Source of the DNA: Brachionus manjavacas
Taxonomy: Eukaryota > Rotifera > Eurotatoria > Ploima > Brachionidae
DNA: 64,000 nt
Direction: 5' to 3'
Assembly (NCBI GenBank): GCA_019054805.1
Contig: JAHQIY010000010.1
Span: 2,401,501 to 2,465,500 of the forward strand
The position numbers and the translations under genes are program-made. Position 1 is the stretch's first letter, and the number at the start of each line of letters is the position of its first letter. Shown piece by piece: positions 55,935 to 64,000 of the stretch. The notes under the pieces are model-generated. The model had not been told where the DNA came from, ran no database searches, and was given only the letters and a program-made list of their open reading frames with translations.

Positions 55935-57784
55935 AAATTTTATACAAACCATATTTTCAGAATAAAAAATATTTAGATTAAATGAACTTTAACTTAAAGT
56001 ACAGTTAAAAAAGTTAACAATTTGTATCTTTAAAAAAATTTTTTTTTGCTTTAGATTTTCTATTTCTTTTTTTGAATCTTCATTATCTTTTTCAAATTTC
56101 TTATTGTTATTGTTTTACCTTTTGATTTCTTGATTTAAATAATCGATTTTATCAACAAGTAAGATATTTTCATCTACAAAAACATTTTTAAAATAATTTA
56201 AGGTAATCCAGTAAATATAACTTTTATTTTGAATTTAAAATATTTTTACCTCGCATGTTTCAATTTCTTTCTTCAAAACTTCATTATCTACTTCATATTT
56301 CTTTAAATTTTCGTTTTGTTCTTTTATTTATTGATTTAAATCTTCGATCTTAGAGTAAGTCTTTTTCGTCAAAAAGTCTTGTGTTCTCCTGTCGACAAGC
56401 TTCGATTTCATTTTGAAATATTTTATTTTCTTTAAAAACAATTTTTAATTTGGATAAATGATTTTAAGCATCAAGCCTTCATTTTCTAGCTTCTTTAATT
56501 TCTCATGTAGAAACTTATTTTCGTTTTCAACTTTTTCGATCTGTTCATGATTATTTAAAAAATTTTGAATAATGAAATATCCCGCGATCGATAGTAATAC
56601 AACTATTATTGAAAATGTTAAACAAAGGGTTGACAAGCCTATTCCTTAATTTATATTTAATAAAATTTTAACAAAAATTTTTTTACTCAAGAGCTTAACT
56701 GAAGCAGCAATAAAAAAAACATTGATATATTCTTATTGAGCACATTGCTAGAAAAGAAACTCAAATAATTTTAAATAAAATAATTTTGCCTTTTAATTAA
56801 ATTTTTACTCTTTATATTTAGTTTTTCTTAATTTTACATTTTTATCTTCGTGCATAACTAGACCTTTTTTTTTAAAGTTTTAGTCTTAATGAATTTCTTT
56901 CTTATATAATTTTTTTTGTAAATTATAAAATAAAATGGCTATCAATTAATGGACCGATAAAAAAAATTAAATTTTACTGTCCAAAAAGACTAAATCCACT
57001 GACAAAAAAACCACATATGATGACAAATAAATTAATTGACTGATATAATAATTATTTGAATGACAAAAATACTTTTTTGACTAATTTATTATTTTTACAA
57101 CAAATTAATGATTTTGAGGTCACAATAAAAATCAAAATAGAACCAAAATAAATTGAACTATAGAACCAAAATCAGAAGGAAGCTCCAGACGATTATGACA
57201 ATCCGTTTTATCCAAATCTCATCATCAAGCTAGAGTATTAATAAAATTTAAATAAAATAAAATTTTAATAGAATTTATTAAAATTTTAGCTTTTAAAAAA
57301 GCCTAACCAAATACTATCCAACGCTTTTCTAGCAAGAATTTAGAGTTGAAAAACAGTAGGTCTGATGACGGGACATTTGGTCGTTCGATTAGGCTAGATC
57401 TTTTGAACCACGAACGTAGCCACCATAATGAGTGAGCTAAAATCAGGTCGAATTTAGCGCTCTTAAAATCGGCCGGCTCAAAGATCGATCCAGCTAAATT
57501 GTCCGTCTTTAAGACCTCCAAAAAAGACCATTTTGCTAGATTGTCAAATACCGCTCTTCTTAGGATAAGTATTTTGGGAATATTTACCAACATTTAAAAA
57601 ATTACCAAAAGACAAATTATTTGGAAAAATTACCGAATGATTTCCATGAGTTTTTTTCTGTGATGTTCTTTGATTTTCTTCATCTATTAAAAATTAAAAT
57701 TAAGATTTGTTTAACTATAAAGATTTCTTATTTTTCTAACTATTAATTTTGATGACAAAATTTATTTGTGTGAAAAATGATTTT
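55935..57784 (-). repeat. Segmental duplication, copy 2 (inverted relative to 22938-25240)
   Basis: Its reverse complement matches copy 1 over most of its length. It retains the single TTAA (56771-56774) into which the piggyBac-like element inserted in copy 1: the flanks ATTATTTTATTTAA and AATTATTTGAGTTTC match copy 1 on either side of that insertion. It has extra sequence at about 56945-57210 and about 57400-57600. Its outer end, near 57784, lies about 55 nt from the start of the CR1-like LINE. Confidence 0.8.
55960..56640 (-). pseudogene. Remnant of a membrane-anchored coiled-coil gene (copy 2)
   Basis: 56636-56445 (minus) encodes STLCLTFSIIVVLLSIAGYF followed by NFLNNHEQIEKVENENKFLH, a transmembrane helix and coiled coil. 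Further pieces read NEIEACRQENTRLFDEKDLL (about 56410-56350), NENLKKYEVDNEVLKKEIET (about 56310-56255) with an intact GAG|GTAAAA donor that copy 1 has lost, and a degenerate last piece near 56170-56040. In-frame stops remain, so it too looks dead. Not recognised. Confidence 0.5.
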
Positions 57785-57837
57785 TTTTGAAAAATTTTCC
57801 AATAATTGCTTTCAAATATTATAAATTAACTTTAACT

Positions 57838-60410
57838 GTGAAAAGTATTTAGTTGGCTGTCTTTATAGGCCAAACGATTTTGTTGATATGAACGATTTTG
57901 ATTTAGTCTTCAAACAAGCTAAAGACTATGTGGATGAAAGAGGTTTTAAGGATATTCTAATAATGGGTGACTTTAACTTTCCATCAATCATCTGGTCAAA
58001 TGGCTGTGTTTCAGAAATCTTAAACGAAAATGGCATCGAACATAAATTCAGCGAGACGCTAAGCGACACTTTTTTATATCAGCATGTAAATATTCCAACA
58101 TTTCAAATGTCAAACGAAAAAACTGTCAACACTTTGGATTTGATTTTCACGACTCAGTCTGGCAGTGTGTATACAATCGATACAAAATTTGTGCTTGGTA
58201 ACATTAATAAAGGACATCTGGTTATCTTTTTCAATTTTGTACTCAAAAACAAGGTTAGTAAGGAATCATATATAATTGAAAAATTTCGTTATAGTAAAGC
58301 TGACTTTGAAAAAATTTCTGATTTTTTATCAAATATTGATTGGGTGCACTTATTTGAGAATTTAAATATTCAGGAAATGTACAATGAGTTTATTTTCTAT
58401 GTCAGCGAAGCTAGTAATCGATTCATTCCAGTAACGGATGGCTCTAAAAAGAAAAGTATCTCAAAACCTTGGATAAAAGATGATCTCAAGATCTTAATTA
58501 GGAATAAGAAAAATCTAAGATACAGGAAATGTTCATGTAACTGGAAGGATATGAATCTTTATAATGATTACAAAAGTATCTGTAAATTAGTTTCTTCGGA
58601 TATAAAAAGAGCCAGACTAACTTATGAACAAAATTTAGTAGATAAAGCTAAGAAGAATCCAAAATTATTATACAAATATCTAAATGATCAACAAGTAATC
58701 AGAGAATCAATCAAAGCATTAAAGAAGTCAAACAATGACTTAACGCAAGAACCGAAAGAGATATCAAATCTACTAAATAAATGTTTTCAAGATGTTTTTG
58801 TTATTGAACAAGATGGGGAGCTTCCACCTTTTGTAGCTGAACTAAATGAAAACTGTTCAGAATATATTGACATTGAACCAAATGAAATTAGTTATGAAGT
58901 GGTTTATAAAAAATTACAAGACCTTAATCAAAATAAATCAAGTGGTGTAGACAAGCTTCATCCGCTATTGCTAAAAAACTGTGCAGAAGCCTTTACTGTT
59001 CCTTTAACTTTAATTTTCAGAAAGTCTTTATCTAATAGTCAGCTTCCAATACAATTCAGATCAGCAAATATTACTCCATTGTTTAAAAAAGGTGATAAAT
59101 CAACGGCCAGCAATTATCGTCCCGTGTCTTTAACTTCAATTCCGTGCAAAATAATGGAAAGAATAATAAGAACCAAAATGGAAGACTATCTTTATTAGAA
59201 CAATATTATATCTAAAGAACAGCATGGATTTGTCAGGAAAAAGTCATGTACATCTAATCTTATGGAAACTCTAGATTTCATCTCAATGAGTTTAGACAAA
59301 AGTATTCCTGTTGATGTAATTCTGCTAGATTTTGCGAAAGCATTTGATACTGTTCCGCACAGAAGACTAATAGCTAAATTGAAAGCGTATGGCTTTGATG
59401 GTCTGACACTAAAATGGATTGAAGCTTTTTTGAAAAATAGAAGACAACGAGTTGTTCAAGGTGAAGTTTTGTCGGATTGGGTTGAGATTTTTAGCGGTGT
59501 ACCACAAGGATCAGTGATTGGTCCACTTTTGTTCGTTTTGTATCTCAATGATCTACCAAAAGGAATAGAGAATATTGTCAAAATGTATGCAGATGATACA
59601 AAAATATTCTCGCAAACGGTATCAGAAATATGCGCAGTGAAACTTCAATCAGATTTAGATTTAATTTTCAAGTGGACTCAAGATTGGCTTCTTCTCTTCA
59701 ACACATCAAAATGTGTGGTTATGCATTACGGTCATAAAAACAAAGAATTCACTTATTCTATTAATGGTAAACAGTTATCAACGTCTGAAACCGAAAGAGA
59801 TCTTGGAGTTATCTTCAATACAAATCTCAAATGGAAAAACCAAGTGATAGAGGCTACAAACAAAGCAAATCAGATGTTGGGTCGCATCAGGAAATCATTC
59901 GCTCGTTTTGATTGTAAGTTATTTAGATCATTGTATTTAACTTTTGTTCGTCCTCTTTTGGAATTTGTTGTGCCTGTATGGTTTCCATTTCTTAAGTCGG
60001 ATTGTTAGAATCTTGAGAGGATTCAACGCAGAGCTACGAAATTTGTTTCTTCAATTAGAAACAAACCGTATGAAAGCAGATTGAAGGCTTTAAACATTCC
60101 AAATCTGGTGGAAAGAAGAAAAAGAGGTGATCTAATTCAATTATACAAGTTCATGCATGGAATAGAATTGGTTGAAAAAAGCAACAATTTTAATGTCACC
60201 AAAATCCAAGGAAGAGGTCACTGCTTCAAATATCACAAAGAAATTTCGAGGCTCCAACATAGAGATAGACTTTTTTTTCAACAGAACCGCTAACATATGG
60301 AACTCACTGCCAAATCAATTAGTTGAAGCCCCTAATGTTAACAGCTTTAAAGCAGGCATTGATTGCTGGATGAGCAGCAATTTAGTACTACTACTACTAA
60401 ATTAGTAACA
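57838..60410 (+). mobile_element. CR1-like LINE, 5'-truncated, nearly complete ORF2
   Basis: One plus-strand frame with only two in-frame TAG stops (59196-59198, 60006-60008) and one late frameshift near 60250. The endonuclease starts mid-domain (YLVGCLYRPND, then DILIMGDFNFPSIIW); its SDH block is degraded to NKGHLVI. The RT has SANITPLFKKGDKSTASNYR, VILLDFAKAFDTVPH (motif A), FSGVPQGSVIGPLLFVLYLN (motif B) and KMYADDTKIF (motif C, catalytic YADD), then LERIQRRATKFVS and RRKRGDLIQLYKFMHGIE. The 3' tail carries a short TAC repeat (60387-60400). It copies itself by target-primed reverse transcription. The loss of the endonuclease N-terminus and of its catalytic Asp-His block means this copy is inactive. 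Confidence 0.9.
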
Positions 60411-60479
60411 GCTGCATGAAAATGAGATTAAAAATTAAACTACAAATAAAGACTCAAAATTAACTTCATTTTTCGCTTT

Positions 60480-61073
60480 ACTTGGAATAAAAATAATCCA
60501 AAGATTACCACTTAAAGAGTTTTTTTTAATTTATTAAAAAAAGCTTTTGAATTTTTAACTTTATTTAGTGCAAAATGGAAAAAAATCAACAAAAATGAAC
60601 AAAAATTTAATGAAATTTATAATTCAATCAAAGTATTATTCACAAAAAAGGAACATATTTATGCAAAAAACTGAAGATTTTTACTTTCATTAGGAATTCA
60701 ATTTGAAAAATTTCAGAATTTCATTAGTCATAGATTCCAAAATAATTAAAGATTTTTAAATACATATCATTTGAAAATAAGAGTTTTTATAAAATGGGCT
60801 AAAAAATTTTAACTGCAAGAAAAGATGGACGTCTTTTTTTTTGCAGCACAATATTTTGAAATATTTTAAAAAAGGCTCTTTATTATTATTATTATCATTA
60901 TTATAATTGATTTTCAACGACCCTAATGGCTCGCGGAGCTTGGAAAACAAATTTTTCCAAGCTATGGCAGATAATTTTCTTTTAAATTAACACGAATTAA
61001 ATTTATCATATTTGTTCATGAACGAATTAGTTGAATTTGCAATTTTTTTCTTTTTTGGCAATTTAATCCATAA
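60480..61073. other. AT-rich spacer before the Gypsy LTR
   Basis: No gene recognised. It contains an ATT microsatellite (60882-60903) and a small hairpin TTGGAAAACAAATTTTTCCAA near 60940. Confidence 0.5.
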
Positions 61074-61267
61074 TGTTATTGTTCGATTTATTTATTCTAC
61101 TATTTATTCTTAATATAGTACAGGCCGAGTGTGTGAATAATAAGCTTTGTATTTAGTTAAACACTTTATTTTAAAATAAGTTTTATATTTCTCCTAACAA
61201 CAACAATAATGAATCCTATTAATAATATAAAGTTATATTTATAGTCTGATTGTGTCACTATACTACA
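61074..61267 (-). repeat. Gypsy 3' LTR (tentative limits)
   Basis: Immediately after the polypurine tract the minus strand reads TGTAGTATAGTGACACAATC. A TATAAATATAAC box follows about 25 nt in, and AATAAA words near 61100-61125 could be the R-region polyA signals. The end ...CGAACAATAACA gives the canonical TG...CA limits, but this end is a guess because the other LTR is outside the window. Confidence 0.55.
61232..61243 (-). promoter_or_regulatory. Likely TATA box of the Gypsy LTR
   Basis: TATAAATATAAC on the minus strand, about 25 nt into the LTR. Confidence 0.45.
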
Positions 61268-61508
61268 TCTCCCTCCTTAGATTGGAAATTGTCCTCAATT
61301 TCATCAAATTTTAAAAAAAAAAGACAATTTTCAAAACAATTCAAAAAGTTAATTTTATTTTATTCATAATTTTTTTAAAAGAATAGAAATAAAAATTAAA
61401 ATAAATTTAACTAAAATTTAAAAAAAATTAAAATGTTTAGAAAAAGTTAAATTTTTAAATAACGTTTTTTTTTTTTTTTTTTTTTAAGGCATCCTTATTT
61501 TATTAAAT

Positions 61509-62405
61509 CTATAGGATTTTCCGCCCTGCACGTATGACATTAATACCTTTCTTCTCCATAAAATGTCTTTTATAATTTCTATAACATACCTCCCTTCTGC
61601 ATAGTACATGGCCACATTTAGGAAAAATTAGCCAGTTCTTAACATCTGAAATGGATGCACATGCAGGACAGGAACTACAAGTATGGTTAGGACTTTTTTC
61701 TTCCTCACACAGTCTACACTTTTCTCTAGGAACCATGCATCCGACAATATGTTGCACAAACTCATCTTCTGTTAGCCCCGTGTTACAGCGCGGGCAATTA
61801 AATATAGGAATAATAGCTGGACGACAAGTTAATAAGTGTTCTGTTTCTTCTATTTTCTTTATTTCTTGCCGACAGTTTTCACATATTTTCACTTGGCAAT
61901 CTAATAAATGCACACCATAGTTGTCCACTTTTACTCTTCCATCGCATAAGCCGCAGAGAATAAATAATCTGTCCATTACTTGCTCGAAGAATTGTAGTTA
62001 TTGTATATTTGCGCAGGTCCTTACATGTTTCCACACCTTGTCCATTTCCACTTCTATATTGCAAATGGTACACCTATTCTCGCTGACCAACATTTCTGGG
62101 GCGAACTTCTTTATCATTTCCGCTCCACTTTCTTTAAACAGCCTTTTCCACCATGACCAGGCTGCTATCCTTTTTGTCCCATCTTTTTTCCCATGCCATC
62201 CACTTGATGACCATCCTAACGCACTGTATTGGACTTCGTGCCCAATCACTCCTTCCTTCTCCAGCATAATTGCTTCCAATGTGAACACAATTTCATAAAT
62301 TTTTAAGAACTTTTCCAGTAATTGTTCACCATATTGGCAGGTTTTCTTCTTTAATGCATTTTTTATGAAGCTTTCCGCGGGTACTGTGTAAGAAGTTGAT
62401 TCCAT
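61509..62405 (-). CDS. C2HC zinc-finger-rich frame between Gypsy integrase and 3' LTR
   Basis: Starts at ATG 62405. A single frame of 299 codons is interrupted by one TAA (about 61995), with the continuation starting at the ATG of 61976. The N-terminal part (about residues 1-110) is helical. Then come four fingers of the form C-x2-C-x(11-12)-H-x3-C: CTICNIEVEMDKVWKHVRTC, CGLCDGRVKVDNYGVHLLDC, CENCRQEIKKIEETEHLLTC and CPRCNTGLTEDEFVQHIVGC. A RING-like tail follows, with CRLCEEEKSPNHTCSSCPAC and FPKCGHVLCRREVC. The position after pol is where some Gypsy elements carry env, but there is no signal peptide or membrane helix, so it is not an envelope. It could be a nucleic-acid-binding or ubiquitin-ligase-like accessory protein, or a captured host gene. 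It is separated from pol by a 38-bp, T-rich tandem repeat (62406-62480). Confidence 0.65.
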
Positions 62406-62485
62406 TTTTTTTTTTTTAATATATATTATTTGATTTTTTTTTTTTTTTTAAATTTATATTATTTGATTTTTTTTTTTTTTTTAAA
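62406..62485 (-). repeat. T-rich tandem repeat between Gypsy pol and the zinc-finger frame
   Basis: Two to three units of a long T run followed by AAATTTATATTATTTGAT (plus strand), about 38 bp each. Confidence 0.6.
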
Positions 62486-62571
62486 TATTCAATTTGCGAT
62501 CATTATATAACCTTCAATTTCAATATGCTTAATCTCCTTTTTTTTTGGACATGTATTCTTATATCTTTAGA

Positions 62572-63500
62572 TCATATTTCTTTATTTTCAACGTGCTTAC
62601 TAAGCTTTGAAAATTTCATTTTAACTTTTCTTGATGACTGTCTTCTACTTGTATAGTTACTGGTACTACAGATCTTACTAGGTCTTCCTCGTTTCTTCTT
62701 TTGTGTTTTAGGCATATTTTTATTGTTAAGGTCCGGAAGAATCATAATTATTAGAATCGTAATATTTTTTTCTTGAGAAAGAGAAATTTCTTCTTGCTGG
62801 ACGGCTAGCATAAAGCATTTTTTAATTCTATTTATCTTGACAATCAGTTTCTTCTTTCCGTTGATCTGTTAAATTTTGTAGGTAAGTTCTGTTATTTTAG
62901 CCACCACTTCATAAGGTCCTTTCAAAGATTTAGACAGCCTAGGATTCTTCCCTTTCTTTTTCTCCGAGTTCAATAGCCATACTTTATCACCAATGTTTTA
63001 ATTTATCTGCTTCACATTTTTATCATAATTAATTTCATTCGATCGATCTTCATGCCAGAATGCTTCTTAATTATATCATATAAGGATATCAATCTTTCCT
63101 TTAGGTCATTAACATAGTCACAGTAGTTTATTACAACAGAACCATTTTCACTCGGAATAACCAATTCAATTGAAAACGTCGGTTTCGTTCCATAAACTAA
63201 TTCAAATGGGGTTTGTACAGTTGTCCTGTGTACAGCAGTTCTGTAAGCGAAAGCCATTTTGTTCAACAGGATATCCAAGTTGTCCTGATTTTCATTTATA
63301 AAAACTTTCATCATTGAAATCAACGTTCTATTAAATCTTTCTGTTTGTCCGTCACATTGTGGATGATAAGGAGTAGTTCTTAATTTATGAACGTCAAGTA
63401 ATTCTAACAATTCTCTAAAAAAGTTTGACTCTCTAAAAAAATTCCTTCCTTGATCTGACAAGAAACTCTCTGGTACACCATGTCTAAAAACTAGGTCCAT
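62572..63500 (-). pseudogene. Gypsy integrase with GPY-like tail and AT-hook
   Basis: Core: about 63590-63500 reads YIIVFICHFTKWIELYSLKT (the first catalytic Asp of ...D.F(T/S)KW is His here), then after a TGA VPESFLSDQGRNFFR (second Asp), RTTPYHPQCDGQTERFNRTL (Glu) and FAYRTAVHRTTVQTPFELVY. After 63012, NIGDKVWLLNSEKKKGKNPR and LSKSLKGPYEVVAKITELTY form the GPF/GPY chromodomain-like module. The frame 62811-62572 ends the polyprotein with a basic AT-hook (KKKRGRPSKI). Integrase joins the cDNA ends to target DNA. Changes at the first Asp position and several stops make this copy defective. Confidence 0.85.
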
Positions 63501-63583
63501 AAATCACTTTGCCGCTTCATTTGCCTCTAATGTTTTTAGGCTGTACAATTCAATCCATTTAGTGAAGTGACAAATGAAGACTA

Positions 63584-64000
63584 TTATGTATTTTGCACCG
63601 TGCACCTTCTCCTCCAATATGCAATCGGTTTCCATTCACCATTTCTTTTTTGAGAAAGTACACCTGCTATACCAACATCACTTGCGCCCGTTTCCAGCTT
63701 GAAAACTTCATAGAAATTCGGAAAAATAAGAAAGTTTTCACTTGTTATTTTATCTTGAAAAAGATCAAAGGCATTACTACATTTGTCATCAAAATGTTCC
63801 TCGAACTTTTTATTATTCTTAAATAAATCAAACAAAGGTTGGGCTATTTTTGCATAGTTTTCAATGAATTTCCGATAAAAACCTGTGATCCCGATAAAAC
63901 TCTGAAGTTGTTTGACCGATTTAGGTTTCTTAAAGTTCTTAATTGCTTTAACCTTGACTTCACAGGGCAAAAGTCCATTGCGATTTATAACATGTCCCAA
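63584..64000 (-). pseudogene. Gypsy reverse-transcriptase end and RNase H start, truncated
   Basis: Frame open from the window edge: MGHVINRNGLLPCEVKVKAI, KSVKQLQSFIGITGFYRKFI and NYAKIAQPLFDLFK (RT thumb/connection), then KLETGASDVGIAGVLSQ (RNase H; the usual TDAS has Asp to Gly) and PIAYWRR, after which the sequence jumps to the integrase core. The rest of RNase H and the HHCC zinc domain of integrase are deleted. The upstream RT palm lies outside the window. Confidence 0.85.

Larger units (their letters stand above)
61074..64000 (-). mobile_element. Ty3/Gypsy retrotransposon, 3' part (runs off the window)
   Basis: On the minus strand from the window edge: RT thumb and RNase H (64000-63590), integrase (about 63590-62890) with a GPY-like tail and an AT-hook, a C2HC zinc-finger frame (62405-61509), a polypurine tract (AAGGAGGGAGA, 61268-61278) and the 3' LTR (about 61267-61074). 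The 5' LTR, gag, protease and most of RT lie beyond the window. Internal deletion and stops show it is defective. Confidence 0.85.

Noticed and set aside
61651-62298. Plus-strand frames over the Gypsy zinc-finger region
   Set aside because: Ser/Cys/His-rich antisense of the C2HC fingers.
1-64000. Bacterial or viral origin of the window
   Set aside because: Spliced host genes, polyA signals and a full set of eukaryotic transposons; no operon structure or ribosome-binding sites.

Overview
The window looks like nuclear DNA of a small-genome invertebrate animal. It is very A+T rich (roughly three quarters by eye). The host genes are cut by very short introns (about 45-70 nt, GT...AG, phases consistent between paralogs), AATAAA signals follow several stop codons, and the rest is dominated by eukaryotic transposable elements (CR1/Jockey/RTE LINEs, Ty3/Gypsy, Helitron, hAT, piggyBac, Tc1/mariner, MULE). 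Tiny introns, extreme AT content and this element mix would fit a rotifer such as Brachionus, but that assignment is a guess; nothing here fixes the species.

Host genes. The best-supported genes form a dispersed DOMON / cytochrome b561 family. Gene 1 (9300-16803, +) encodes a secreted/membrane protein of about 800 aa with a signal peptide, three DOMON domains and a six-helix b561 core. Gene 2 (41548-42490, +) and gene 3 (49892-50925, +) encode the b561 core alone (232 and 231 aa). A fourth gene (about 44023-44753, -) encodes a single secreted DOMON domain. The four haem-ligand histidines and two intron positions are shared by the three b561 genes. A broken copy of the 3' end of gene 1 lies just downstream of it (18443-18830). 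Two small unrecognised spliced genes lie at 26.2-27.1 kb.

Layout. 0-6 kb: Tc1/mariner relic, a TTAC-rich foldback element, and a chimera of a CR1-like and an RTE-like LINE. 6.8-7.4 kb: a piggyBac-like MITE. 9.3-16.8 kb: gene 1, whose 4.8-kb intron has collected a hAT-type MITE and a LINE tail. 17.6-20.3 kb: Jockey-like LINE pieces. 20.3-22.9 kb: an inverted-repeat-bounded segment with a frameshifted ubiquitin-specific-protease-like gene. 22.9-25.2 kb: a segmental duplication, inverted relative to 55.9-57.8 kb; copy 1 carries a piggyBac-like insertion whose empty TTAA site is preserved in copy 2. 28-39 kb: a decayed Helitron (minus strand) whose helicase Walker A motif is split by a 3.5-kb hAT element with an 8-bp target duplication, and whose 5' part is tandemly duplicated (2145 bp). 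40-41 kb: a minisatellite. 41.5-51 kb: the DOMON/b561 genes with TE debris between them. 53.6-60.5 kb: more LINEs, including a nearly complete 5'-truncated CR1-type element. 61-64 kb: the 3' half of a minus-strand Gypsy element with an unusual C2HC zinc-finger reading frame between integrase and the 3' LTR.

Working together. The DOMON and b561 modules plausibly make a transmembrane electron-transfer system (ascorbate- or ferric-reductase type), with the modules fused in gene 1 and separate in the others. Everything else is mobile DNA at different stages of decay; nested insertions, target duplications and an empty site give a relative order of events.
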